A DNA stretch of 64,000 bases, from positions 496,001 to 560,000 of the forward strand of contig QAZA01000050.1 in NCBI GenBank assembly GCA_003054695.1. The letters run 5' to 3'. The stretch's first letter is position 1, and each line of letters opens with the position of its first letter. Positions 1-8,820 of the stretch are shown in pieces. The notes below the pieces were generated by a model. The model did no database searches. It was not told where the DNA came from and worked only from the letters and a program-made list of their open reading frames with translations. This DNA is from Verrucomicrobia bacterium LW23 (lineage in GTDB: Bacteria > Verrucomicrobiota > Verrucomicrobiia > Methylacidiphilales > UBA1321). Position numbers and translations under genes: made by a program.

Positions 1-1
1 G

Positions 2-3000
2 GAATCGAGCGGCGGGCAAATGAAGGCGGACCATCTCGCGCGCGCCGCTTCTGATTTTATTGTCGGGGATATCAAAAATGAAATAACCGCCGGCTCCTAT
101 AACGCCGCCGACTGGCCCTCCAAAAGCGCGACACCCGCACCAACGTGGGAGCCGTACGGAAAGACGATCTACCCGCCCCGCCTCAGCGCGGCGTCGTCCT
201 CTTATCCCTCCATGAGGCTGATGCGCATCGGCGTCGATAGCTCTCCCACCGGACCCGCCCAGTCGGACTTTCCTTACAACCTGGTGAGACGCAGCTCCAG
301 GCAAGTGCCTCTGGGCAATACGGATGCGTATGTGGATCTGAAGGTAACGTGGGCGTCTGAGGTGAACTCAGAGCAGGATCCGTCGTCCAACGGCGGTTTC
401 ATCAGCAAGGCTCGCTGGAACAAGCCCCTCCTGATGTCGACGGATGTTATCCAGTCGGGTAACTTTCAGGCTCCCGACTGGGTCATCCTGACACGAGGGC
501 GTGTTGGTGCGAGCGAAGCTGGGCTTCCCTATTCCGCGACCGATCTGGCCAAACTGGCCGACAGCTCGCCCTCCAATCCCGACTTTGCGATCGGTCGATT
601 CGCGTACACCGTCTACGACGTGGGGGGCCTTCTCGATGTCAACCTGGCGGGGCACGTCACCACGTCCACAGGGTCGCACAGCTCGCCGAACCCCGAGGAG
701 CTGGCGCGCAAAGGTGGGCTGGGACTGATCGATCTGCGAAAGATCCCGGGCATACTGGATCCCTCCAGACTTGTGGTTTTTCGCAACGAGGCCTCCGCCA
801 AGAACGGAGCGTTTACCGCGGGAAGGCTGCCCTCTCCAGGCGCCTCTGATTATGCGAAGTACGTGGTGGATCCAAGTCTCAACAAAGGGTTCTCCAGAAT
901 TTATCCCGGCGATCAGACGTTCCTGAGTCGGCAGGATCTGCTGGTGTACGCCTCAACCCATCCCGACGTGATGACGTCCCAGGCGCTGGAGTATCTCACC
1001 ACCTTCAGCCGGGACATCAACGGCCCCAGCTGGAGCCCCATAAATCCAGTGCCGCTCAGCTCCCAGACACCGGTGCCAACGTTAACGATCGACTACCGGA
1101 CGGAAGCCGACGCGGATCGCTCCATCGCGACATCGTTTACCTCCGGCGGCTGGAAGAAAAGCACCGCGGCCACGTCGTACCTGATGCCGTACCCGAATCG
1201 AAATCTTTTGCGAGCGCAGTGGTCCCAGGATCGGACGATACGGGACTGGGACGGAAATGACGTCAAAGTGCTCAAGGGATCTCCCATCGTCGCCCGCCGC
1301 TTTCCGCTCAGCCGGCTGGATCTTTTCCGTCAATACTACGCGGCTTCCGGGGCGGAAAAGGCTGAGATCCAGAAAAAGATCAGCTACTCCTTTGGGCTAA
1401 GCCCCGATCCGGGCATGGCCAACGGGTGGGTGTACGACCGGTACAGCTATGTCGCCTCCAAAAACGTGTTCCGGGTACTCACCGTTGACGAGATGGACGC
1501 CGCGGCGGCGCCGCCCGGGAGCGTGAACTTTGAGAACAGAGAGCCCAACTTTTTCGAGTTGATCCGCGCGGGAATTCTCCGCGGCGATCTTGGGAACTTT
1601 ACGCCGACGGATGACGACAAGGACTCTGCGATCATGACGATCCGAATCGGTGCCAACATCATCGATCAGTACGACAGTGACAGCTATCCCACGATGATCT
1701 ACCTGAATCCGGCCTCGCCGACCATCCCCTTCCCCTTGCAGGTTGCGGGGATTGAGAATCTGCCCTATATCAGCGAGATCACGACCCGCTGCTACCGCAA
1801 ACCAGAGGAGCCGCTACGCAAAAACGCCTGGATGTGGCTGGAGTTTGAACTCTGGAACCCCCACAGCAATCCCGGGATCGTTGCCGCCGGCGAGGCGCCC
1901 GACACGTTCCGGGTGGTGGCCTTCAGCGGGACCGGCTGGCTAAGCCCGACTTACAAGACCGAACCCGCCAACATTGCGAAGCTGGGGCCCCTGGCCGCTT
2001 CCACAAAAGCAGCGGGCGGCTACGACACGCCTCCGGTCAACTTCAGCTCCTTTTACAGCAGCGGCGACAACGCGGCCAACCCGTATCAGGTACGCTTTAC
2101 CTACCCCGGCACATGCGATTTCCGCGATCCCACTGTGCTGGGCAAAATGGAGGCGCTGAGCGCAACTCCGGGCAATACGCAGGGCACCTATACGGAGGGG
2201 ACCGAAACCATCTTTGGAATTCTCTGCGGTTACTCAAACAACGTGTTTGGAGGGAACCAGATCGGGTGGCCCGACGTTGCGCTGGCCCCGGCCGATCCTT
2301 ATCGCGCAGTGTGGAACTCAGTCGATCTGAAGAATTCAGCCTCGCTGCCCTCCACCTTCACTATCGAATTCCAGGACAAGCGAGATGGCAACCGGTGGGT
2401 CCCGTACCAGGGCGCCATCTGCTATCGAGGCCTTACCCACGAAGATCGCACCGATACACCACCGCCTGGCTCCGCGATCCCCAGAACCGGTGGCCGCTGG
2501 AACAACGTGGCGGCGATTGGCTCAGGCTTTCACCGCGTCGACCCGCGCGGCACCCGCTTTCGCACACTCAGCACCGGCCAGCACGATGGCCCCCCCACTC
2601 CGGGCTGGAGTATGCGGGGTGACCTCTCCCGTGGCATCTCCATCTACCAGTATTTTCAGAATTCCGGTACAGGCGAATACGCATCCTCACTCTCGGGTGG
2701 CCCCATCAGCGTGGGAACGGAGCGATTTACCAATGACGGCTCCAACTACGAGCGCGCAGGGGATCTGATCGAGAATCGGCCCACCGAAAGGACCAAAACC
2801 GGCAATCGCGCCGCCGTTATCCGGGGGCGCGACTCAATCATGCGCCCCGCGGACGGCAACTGCGACGGCGGCGTTCACCCCACCATCAACACGGTAATCG
2901 GCAGTGGCCGCAAATATCTCCAGAACGTGCTCTCAACTTCAGCCTCGGCACAAGCGCTAGTCAGCACCGCTCGTCTGGAGGATCGCCCTGTTATGCTGGA

Positions 3001-3637
3001 CAGGCCGTTCCAGTCGGTCGGAGAAATGGCCTACGCGTTCCGGGACATGCCCTGGAAAACCATCAATTTCTCCAGCAGCGTCAGCGCGGAGGCGGCATTG
3101 TTCGATCTCTTTTGCGTTACCGAGAGCAGCTACGAGAAACCGGTGCTGCCCGGCTCCGTCAACCTCAACAGCGTGCGGTTTCCCGTACTCAAGGCACTGC
3201 TCGCGGGTACCGGGCGGGACTCGAAAACGTCGCCTGCTGTAGTCAGCGATGCCAGCGCCGAACAGATCGCGACCGACTTTTTCGACTTCGTCAACGCGAC
3301 TCCCATGGTGCATAGAAGCGACGCCGCCTCCGCCTTTTACAAGTACCTGGAGGACAACAGCAAGCTCCCTGGAGTAGGATCCTTTGCCAAGGCAGAGCCC
3401 TACCCCGCCAACAAGGAGCGCAACGAAGCCGTGGCACGAGCCCTGGGAGGCGCCACCAATACGCGGACGTGGAACCTGATGATCGACGTCATCGCGCAGA
3501 GCGGGCGCTATCCCAAAAGCGCTTCCTCCCTCAAGGACTTTTACGTGACGGGAGAACAGCGCTACTGGATACATATCGCCATCGATCGATTTACCGGCGA
3601 GGTCGTGGATCGCTACGCGGAAGCCGTTGCGGAATAA
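2..3637 (+). CDS. Verru_Chthon cassette protein A, 5' end outside window
   Basis: The frame is open from base 2, and the methionine at base 20 falls inside a segment that reads like the region just after the hydrophobic N-terminus of this family (HLARAASDFIVGDIKNEI). The true start is therefore probably upstream of the window. About 1210 residues are visible, rich in Asn, Ser, Pro and aromatic residues, including AYTVYDVGGLLDVN and, near the C-terminus, SVGEMAYAFRDMPWKT, as in Verru_Chthon cassette protein A. The family is known from Verrucomicrobiota gene cassettes together with prepilin-like proteins B, C and D, and its role is unknown. A surface or pseudopilus-linked role is inference from the cassette partners, which must lie to the left. 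The next gene starts 8 bases after the stop and probably belongs to the same transcript. Confidence 0.8.
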   Translation, partial: ESSGGQMKADHLARAASDFIVGDIKNEITAGSYNAADWPSKSATPAPTWEPYGKTIYPPRLSAASSSYPSMRLMRIGVDSSPTGPAQSDFPYNLVRRSSRQVPLGNTDAYVDLKVTWASEVNSEQDPSSNGGFISKARWNKPLLMSTDVIQSGNFQAPDWVILTRGRVGASEAGLPYSATDLAKLADSSPSNPDFAIGRFAYTVYDVGGLLDVNLAGHVTTSTGSHSSPNPEELARKGGLGLIDLRKIPGILDPSRLVVFRNEASAKNGAFTAGRLPSPGASDYAKYVVDPSLNKGFSRIYPGDQTFLSRQDLLVYASTHPDVMTSQALEYLTTFSRDINGPSWSPINPVPLSSQTPVPTLTIDYRTEADADRSIATSFTSGGWKKSTAATSYLMPYPNRNLLRAQWSQDRTIRDWDGNDVKVLKGSPIVARRFPLSRLDLFRQYYAASGAEKAEIQKKISYSFGLSPDPGMANGWVYDRYSYVASKNVFRVLTVDEMDAAAAPPGSVNFENREPNFFELIRAGILRGDLGNFTPTDDDKDSAIMTIRIGANIIDQYDSDSYPTMIYLNPASPTIPFPLQVAGIENLPYISEITTRCYRKPEEPLRKNAWMWLEFELWNPHSNPGIVAAGEAPDTFRVVAFSGTGWLSPTYKTEPANIAKLGPLAASTKAAGGYDTPPVNFSSFYSSGDNAANPYQVRFTYPGTCDFRDPTVLGKMEALSATPGNTQGTYTEGTETIFGILCGYSNNVFGGNQIGWPDVALAPADPYRAVWNSVDLKNSASLPSTFTIEFQDKRDGNRWVPYQGAICYRGLTHEDRTDTPPPGSAIPRTGGRWNNVAAIGSGFHRVDPRGTRFRTLSTGQHDGPPTPGWSMRGDLSRGISIYQYFQNSGTGEYASSLSGGPISVGTERFTNDGSNYERAGDLIENRPTERTKTGNRAAVIRGRDSIMRPADGNCDGGVHPTINTVIGSGRKYLQNVLSTSASAQALVSTARLEDRPVMLDRPFQSVGEMAYAFRDMPWKTINFSSSVSAEAALFDLFCVTESSYEKPVLPGSVNLNSVRFPVLKALLAGTGRDSKTSPAVVSDASAEQIATDFFDFVNATPMVHRSDAASAFYKYLEDNSKLPGVGSFAKAEPYPANKERNEAVARALGGATNTRTWNLMIDVIAQSGRYPKSASSLKDFYVTGEQRYWIHIAIDRFTGEVVDRYAEAVAE

Positions 3638-3644
3638 TCTGAAC

Positions 3645-4298
3645 ATGAAAACTTTACGTGCCCTGCTTTGCGTGCTCGCAGCAATGGTCTGCCCGTGCGC
3701 AGCCCAGACAACGGAACCCACCGCGCTGGGCGTGCTGCCCGACAGCGCCTCCTGGACAGTCAAGTATGGCGACCGCAAAGTGGCGCCCACGGGCGAGTTG
3801 CATATCGTTGAGATCCAGATATCCAAATCCGGCGGCACTCGCCATACGGTGACGACGTACGGAAACGGCCTGCGGGGCGAAGTCTGGTTCACCAACTACA
3901 CGTTCCTCACCCGAAAGCCCGGCGAACCCGACGCGCAGATTCGCGTGATGGATGTCGACCCCATTCACCCCGTGATTCCCCTGCCGACCGACTTTGAAGA
4001 CCTGGCGTGGGTCGTCCGCTCCACATTCGTCAAGAAAGGAGAGTGGAAAGGGCGCGCGGCAAATGTGTACGACCGCGATATGAAACCGGGAGCGGAAACG
4101 CCGCCCGGCAATTGCGTGGCGTGGATCGATTCCGAAACCAGACTCCCCCTGGCGGTGAGGGAAGATGGAGTAGAGCGCTCCTACCATTTCACGCCGTTTT
4201 CCGGTCCTCTCGAGCTTCCGGCAGCGTTCCTCGTCAAGCTCGATGAGTTCAAGAAGCAGGTCGCCGCGGACGCCATCCGCCGGCGTAGGATCCCCTGA
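3645..4298 (+). CDS. small secreted protein downstream of Verru_Chthon protein A
   Basis: I chose the ATG at 3645 rather than an in-frame start at 3627. It gives a clean signal peptide (MKTLRALLCVLAAMVCPCAAQ) and removes the overlap with the preceding gene. The mature protein is about 195 residues, mostly beta-strand-like, with two internal Cys-free stretches and a basic tail ending RRRRIP. No domain was recognised. Tight spacing (7 bases between genes) suggests co-transcription with the Verru_Chthon gene, so it may be exported with or attached to that system. That is inference from position only. Confidence 0.65.
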   Translation: MKTLRALLCVLAAMVCPCAAQTTEPTALGVLPDSASWTVKYGDRKVAPTGELHIVEIQISKSGGTRHTVTTYGNGLRGEVWFTNYTFLTRKPGEPDAQIRVMDVDPIHPVIPLPTDFEDLAWVVRSTFVKKGEWKGRAANVYDRDMKPGAETPPGNCVAWIDSETRLPLAVREDGVERSYHFTPFSGPLELPAAFLVKLDEFKKQVAADAIRRRRIP

Positions 4299-4342
4299 GA
4301 AGGGCTCATCTCTTACCGCATAGAAACACTTTCCCTGATTAT

Positions 4343-6160
4343 ATGAACGTTAACGTTATCCTGACGTACTATTGCTCTGCTGCTCTGCTGGCTCTCGCAC
4401 TTTCGATTGTGCCAAGTTCCGCTCAAACCGAAAACATCGCCTTTCCCGCCGACGCAAAAATCAAAAACGTTCGCGATTTTGGCGCCAAAGGTGACGGGAC
4501 TACCGACGACACAGCAGCAATCAACACCGCTTTGGAAGGAACCGGGATGCTCTATTTCCCGGACGGCACCTACCTTATTTCCGACACTATTGTACCGCCG
4601 CCGCGACGGGGATCCGCTCCCTGCCGGCGCATTCTGCAGGGGCAAAGTCGCGACAAAACCATCATCAGGCTCGCAAACAACTGCAAGGGCTTCGACGACC
4701 CATCCGAGCCACGGCCCATGCTCAAGATTTCCTGGGGCGTAGCGCAGGCATTCCGCAACGGCGTTCGTAACATCACGTTCGACAGTGGGTCGGGAAACCC
4801 GTGCGCTATTGGCGTCGAATTCATGGCAAGCAACCAGGGAGGAATGCATGACGTGACGATAAGATCCCGAGATGGAAAGGGCGCCATTGGGCTGTACATG
4901 CACGGCGAAAGCGGTCCGATGCTCGTCAACCGTATTCGGGTCGAAGGATTCCATGTCGGGATAAAGGCAGCGGCAAACCAATCCGTTGTTATTGAGCACG
5001 TGGAACTTGCGGGTCAGTCGAAAGTCGGGATTGACGTGACGCATAAAGCATTCATTCGGGCGGTGCGAAGCGACAACAAAGTGACCGCGATCCGGTCTAA
5101 TGCAACTGCGTTCGCTCTTCTCTCTGCGGAGTTAAAAGGTGGTGAAGGGACCAGCGCAATCGCAATCGATGGCGGGAGGGCTTTCGTTCGACATGTAAAC
5201 GCGGAGGGCTACGCTCAAATTATCGATGGCAAGTTTGGAGCCGTTCCCGGCAAGACCCTTGTCGAGTGGACATCGGAGCAGCCCGTCAGTCTGTTTGATA
5301 AACCCGGGACATCTTTAGCACTCCCCGTCAAGGAGACTCCCCAGGTTCCGCTCGACGCGCCTTCCGAATGGGCCAACGTAAAAAATTTCGGCGCGGCTGG
5401 AGATGGTCGCACGGATGATACAGAAGCTTTTCAGCGGGCGCTTGATTCCGGCAAATCCACAATATACGCCTCACCGGGAAAGTATGTACTTGGAGGCGTA
5501 CTCAGGGTTCGCGGCAACGTACGTAGGATAACCGGTCTTGAAGCGGACATACGCCCAGCCAAGGACGGGGGTGTTCGCGTGATATTCGAAGAAGGAAACT
5601 CCCCGGTTGTTGTATTTGAGCGCTGGGATACGATGTATGCAAAGATTCTGTTTGAGCATGCCAGCACCAAGACTTTAGTGCTTAGCAGCACCTATTCAGA
5701 CGGGATCTTCTGTAAGCCTGGTTCCGGCGATCTGTTCCTTGAGGATATTTGCTGCTCCTTTCTCGAGATTAACAAGAACCATGTATGGGCCAGGCAACTT
5801 AATCAGGAAGGAAGTTATGATTCGGCCAAGGAATCCAATCCCCGTCCCAACACCGTAAATGATGGAGGGCAGTTCTGGCTCTTTGGTCTAAAGACTGAAC
5901 AAAACCGAACTAAGGTGGTAACCAAGTCCGGAGGGAGAACGGAGTGTTATGCCTATATACTCGCCAATCGCGGCTCCAATCCCCAACCTATGTTCATAGT
6001 CGAGGACGCCGGCTTCTCACTGACGCTGGGTGAGAACGTATTGCGAAAGGCTCCCTTTCAAATCGTTGTCCGCGAAAGCAGGAACGGCCAAACAAAAGAC
6101 CTGCCAGGCACCGGATCGGGCGGCTCACAAATTGCACTGTTTTCCAACATGCGGGACTAA
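4343..6160 (+). CDS. secreted pectate-lyase-superfamily beta-helix protein
   Basis: The 605-residue product has a signal peptide ending near PSSAQ. Two copies of the Pectate_lyase_3 signature follow: VRDFGAKGDGTTDDTAAI near residue 45 and VKNFGAAGDGRTDDTEAF near residue 350, each opening a right-handed beta-helix with GIDV-, VRHV- and EHV-type rungs. Proteins of this type (GH28/GH55 and phage tail-spike relatives) cleave or bind acidic polysaccharides. The tandem layout resembles GH55-like two-helix proteins, but the substrate cannot be read from sequence. The gene is less GC-rich than the one before it. With the fucosidase remnant and alginate-lyase-like gene that follow, it suggests an acquired polysaccharide-use patch. 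It starts 44 bases after the preceding stop and may be expressed on its own. Confidence 0.75.
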   Translation: MNVNVILTYYCSAALLALALSIVPSSAQTENIAFPADAKIKNVRDFGAKGDGTTDDTAAINTALEGTGMLYFPDGTYLISDTIVPPPRRGSAPCRRILQGQSRDKTIIRLANNCKGFDDPSEPRPMLKISWGVAQAFRNGVRNITFDSGSGNPCAIGVEFMASNQGGMHDVTIRSRDGKGAIGLYMHGESGPMLVNRIRVEGFHVGIKAAANQSVVIEHVELAGQSKVGIDVTHKAFIRAVRSDNKVTAIRSNATAFALLSAELKGGEGTSAIAIDGGRAFVRHVNAEGYAQIIDGKFGAVPGKTLVEWTSEQPVSLFDKPGTSLALPVKETPQVPLDAPSEWANVKNFGAAGDGRTDDTEAFQRALDSGKSTIYASPGKYVLGGVLRVRGNVRRITGLEADIRPAKDGGVRVIFEEGNSPVVVFERWDTMYAKILFEHASTKTLVLSSTYSDGIFCKPGSGDLFLEDICCSFLEINKNHVWARQLNQEGSYDSAKESNPRPNTVNDGGQFWLFGLKTEQNRTKVVTKSGGRTECYAYILANRGSNPQPMFIVEDAGFSLTLGENVLRKAPFQIVVRESRNGQTKDLPGTGSGGSQIALFSNMRD

Positions 6161-6193
6161 CCCGGCACCTCTTACTCGACACTACATTCTATG

Positions 6194-6463
6194 CTATCGA
6201 CACCCGTTTGAGAGACCGCCCAAAGCATTAATGGGAACGTTAAGAAGCAAGTTGCCGTCTTTGGAAACACAATTGACAAGGGCCCGAATAATGGCGGATG
6301 GCGATTTCCACTCCACATCGGTAACCGAATATGACCATGAGTTGCTGAGGGTGATCCAGCCTTCCCAGGGCATGGGCTTCACGGAGCCGTCCCGCAATCC
6401 TTCTCTCGGTATGTTTTGCTCCGTCTGCTCATGCTCAAGCCACCCCTTATATGATCGATCATA
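6194..6463 (-). pseudogene. remnant of a GH29 alpha-L-fucosidase
   Basis: The reverse strand encodes about 90 residues between two stops. They match the C-terminal part of the catalytic domain of family 29 alpha-L-fucosidases: an EQTEQNIP segment, then WEGWITLSNSWSYS, then KSPSAIIRALVNCVSKDGNLLLNV. The order and spacing agree with fucosidases, where the NxSWGY and VSKNGNLLLNV segments end the barrel. There is no start codon with a ribosome binding site, the frame is closed upstream at 6464, and the usual Gly-Pro after LLLNV is lost just before the final stop. The rest of the roughly 450-residue enzyme is absent on both sides. It is clearly a decayed fragment, and it lies in the same orientation as the neighbouring alginate-lyase-like gene. 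Confidence 0.75.
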
Positions 6464-6516
6464 TCAACCCAGCGAACGAAGCAAACCCAATTCTTCCTCG
6501 ACATGCCAACCCGCAC

Positions 6517-7620
6517 TTATTTTCCGATCGTCTCGTGAACCCATCCAATGCTTCCCATCACGGCAGGCCAGGTGGGATAGCGTGACTCGCGGCGTGTTAC
6601 CTTCCGCAAAATCTCAACGTACTGTGGCTCGAAAGCCAGACTCGCCTCCCACAGGGAAACCGTCTCCTCCGGCGAGAAAATTCTTCCTGGCTGATAGTGA
6701 GCCAGGCCAGCAGCTGCCCGCTGGCGATCCAGAGCAACTTTTGTGTTCACGAATTCGCGATACTGCTTTTCGCCAGTGGCATAGGGAACCACAAATGCGA
6801 CCGATCGGGCTGGGCTGGCGCCGGACTCAGCCTCGTAATGGTAGAGATCCACGTTTGCGGGAAAGAGCAGGGCGGCCAGTCGAACAAGCGGCTTCAGGCC
6901 GCCAATGTGGTAGCCAAGGCTGTCTCGCTGCTCGATGTCCACGCTCGATCCGTCCGCGCGCAGGGAGCGATCGATATAGCCTCGGGCGCTCTGTATCGAG
7001 TAGTTGAACATTGACGAATCACTCAGAATCAAGCCGGCCCACGCAATGAGTTTCAGACGCTTGGGATGCCAGTTGTTCAACGACGTATTCGGCTGACGCT
7101 CCACGCTTTCCATTTGCATTTCGGCCAACCGCTTGACCCACGCCCGAAGCATTCCGCGAGCACCATGGGGAATTCTCTCCTGAAACAGGTATGCGGCCAG
7201 AAGCAGCGGCTCGAGCTTGTTCTCGTTGATTGGGTTCCCCGTTGGCTCATAACTTTCCGCCCATGCCAGGAGACAGCCGATCGCCCACTTCTCTGTACTC
7301 AATTCGCCACTAACGGCCCACGCCTGAACTACCGCATCAAGCCGATCCATGTCCGAGAGATGCGCCACGCAGCCAATCCGCTCCGGGTCGTTGTGCAAAC
7401 GCCCCTCATAGGCGATCGCATGAATCGGGCGATACGGCATGGTCAGTGCTTCATGACTGCGCCTTTGCAGCTCTATCCAAAATCGACGCGCCGCTTCATC
7501 AGTCCGAATCAGCTCGCGCAAAGCAACACGTTGATTCTCAGTCGGATAGGCGGATATAGCGGGCTTTTGCATCGTGCGTTCAAATGAGAAACACTGCTTG
7601 TGAGTTACCGATGGCTTCAC
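6517..7620 (-). CDS. alginate-lyase-family protein without signal peptide
   Basis: The 367-residue product has the alpha/alpha-toroid alginate lyase fold (PF05426 type). Visible signatures are YEGRLHNDPERI, WAESYEPTGNPINENKLEPLL, the catalytic NNWH near the middle and EQRDSLGYHIGGLKPLV, which supplies the Arg and Tyr expected in the active site. Family members eliminate uronates from alginate or similar polymers and normally carry a signal peptide. This frame has none: the catalytic region begins about 20 residues in. The GTG start at 7620 overlaps the stop of the small upstream frame (GTGA), so translation could be coupled; an ATG at 7572 is the alternative. Loss of the export signal and the degenerate surroundings suggest a truncated gene, although the catalytic residues look intact. 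Confidence 0.7.
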   Translation of the reverse strand: MKPSVTHKQCFSFERTMQKPAISAYPTENQRVALRELIRTDEAARRFWIELQRRSHEALTMPYRPIHAIAYEGRLHNDPERIGCVAHLSDMDRLDAVVQAWAVSGELSTEKWAIGCLLAWAESYEPTGNPINENKLEPLLLAAYLFQERIPHGARGMLRAWVKRLAEMQMESVERQPNTSLNNWHPKRLKLIAWAGLILSDSSMFNYSIQSARGYIDRSLRADGSSVDIEQRDSLGYHIGGLKPLVRLAALLFPANVDLYHYEAESGASPARSVAFVVPYATGEKQYREFVNTKVALDRQRAAAGLAHYQPGRIFSPEETVSLWEASLAFEPQYVEILRKVTRRESRYPTWPAVMGSIGWVHETIGK

Positions 7621-7914
7621 GGCTTCGCTGTGGCGGCGTCCTCGGGCACGGGGGTGGCCGGGGAGGCTGGGCGCTCCGGGGCTGGGGGCGGGGTAGTTGC
7701 ACAGTCGATGGCGACTTTCACCTGGGCTCCGAAGGGTAGTCGGAAATCGAGGCTCATTCCGAGGACAACGTCGAGCACGTCGATATCTTTGCGTTCGTCA
7801 AAGCGGCGGTAAAAGACGGTCTTGTTGCCCATAGCAAGCTTGATCTCCTGCCAGGGCACCGGTTAGAAAATAGATGACAAACAGGCCGATGTACACCTCC
7901 GGGTTCATCTGCAT
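7617..7914 (-). pseudogene. possible frameshifted small membrane protein
   Basis: On the reverse strand an ATG at 7914 opens a hydrophobic segment (MNPEVYIGLFVIYFLTGALA). About 55 bases on, the plausible coding sequence continues in the next frame as EIKLAMGNKTVFYRRFDER and then a soluble segment with a Pro/Ala-rich tail, ending at 7617. One base inserted or deleted near 7855 would join them into one protein of about 98 residues. No family was recognised. Two separate small frames, or a start within the second frame at 7859, cannot be excluded. The stop overlaps the GTG of the alginate-lyase-like gene. The stretch from 7915 to 8072 holds nothing I can identify. Confidence 0.3.
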
Positions 7915-8072
7915 GAAAATCTGCGCGCGGGAAAGCTACGATGCGCAGGCTGCAAACATGACCGTGCCCAGCGCTATGCCAGCAGGTCCTCGACATGGGC
8001 GTGACTCCCTCGGGGCTTTGTGTTAACGGGCCCTGACTCTTAGAGGGTGAATGTCGGCAGCCCCCTAGCGCC

Positions 8073-8729
8073 CTATATTGCGCCACCCGCCAGCCAGTGT
8101 TTCGCCGTCTCCACCGTGTAGCTGGTAAGGTGATGGCCCGCGTTCTCCAGGCGCAACGTCACGTCCGCCCCCGCCTCGCGAAGCATCGCGGCCAGGCGGC
8201 GCGTGTTTTCGGCGGGCACGATCGGGTCCTGATGGCCCGAGGCCAGCAGCACCGGCTTGCCGGCCAGGTCAGGCAACGCGTCGGGAACAAGCGGCACCAT
8301 CGCCCGCATAAGCACCGCCCCCGCAAGCACTTGCGGACGCAGGAGCAGGAGCGCGCCGGTAATGTTGGCTCCGTTGGAGTAGCCGACAGCCACCAGTTTG
8401 GTGCGATCAAGTCCGTACTCCGTCGCCGCCGACTCGATGAAATCAGCGAGCTCATGCGTGCGGCGCGCCAGATCTTCCTCGTCAAACACGCCTTCGGCCA
8501 GGCGGCGGAAGAAGCGGGGCATGCCGTTCTCCAACACTTTGCCGCGCGGGCTTAGCAGTGCGGCATGTGGATCGAGCGAACGACCGAGGGGGAGAAGGTC
8601 CGTCTCGCTGCCGCCTGTGCCATGAAGCATGAGGAGGGTGCGGCTGGAAGAGCCAGGGACAAAAACGTGCTGAAATCCATGCGAGTCGGCATGGACAGCG
8701 TCGTTGTGGAATCCAGGTAAAGTGTTCAT
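8073..8729 (-). CDS. alpha/beta hydrolase, MhqD-like carboxylesterase
   Basis: The 218-residue protein has the phospholipase/carboxylesterase fold: oxyanion region LLMLHGTGGSETDL, nucleophile elbow GYSNG with Ser118, Asp168 in GHQDP and His199/200 in AGHHLT, which together complete a catalytic triad. There is no signal peptide, so it is cytoplasmic. Close relatives in Bacillus (MhqD) belong to the methylhydroquinone-inducible set together with a ring-cleaving dioxygenase and a DoxX-like protein. The same three partners occur here in one orientation. A role in hydrolysing products of quinone ring cleavage is inference from this context. It is the last gene of the set, 91 bases after the dioxygenase, with a palindromic repeat in the gap. 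Confidence 0.8.
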   Translation of the reverse strand: MNTLPGFHNDAVHADSHGFQHVFVPGSSSRTLLMLHGTGGSETDLLPLGRSLDPHAALLSPRGKVLENGMPRFFRRLAEGVFDEEDLARRTHELADFIESAATEYGLDRTKLVAVGYSNGANITGALLLLRPQVLAGAVLMRAMVPLVPDALPDLAGKPVLLASGHQDPIVPAENTRRLAAMLREAGADVTLRLENAGHHLTSYTVETAKHWLAGGAI

Positions 8730-8764
8730 TTATCGTTGCTTACGGGTGGGTTAGGGAAGTTGGG

Positions 8765-8813
8765 CCAGGGACATCGTTGACACTTTTTGGGATGGGACAT
8801 TTCATGTCCCTGG
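8765..8813. repeat. GGGACAT palindromic repeat, copy 1
   Basis: Outer arms CCAGGGACAT (8765-8774) and ATGTCCCTGG (8804-8813) are perfect inverted complements. A second GGGACAT at 8794-8800 can pair with the same right arm across three bases. It lies between the hydrolase and dioxygenase genes. Related units occur at 9892 and 39102. It probably folds as RNA and could affect mRNA stability or termination within the operon. Confidence 0.7.
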
Positions 8814-8820
8814 CGTTGAT

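Noticed and set aside
6030-7007. 325-codon plus-strand frame over the end of the beta-helix gene, the fucosidase remnant and the alginate-lyase-like gene
   Set aside because: It crosses three features recognised in other frames and has no homology; its length is chance.
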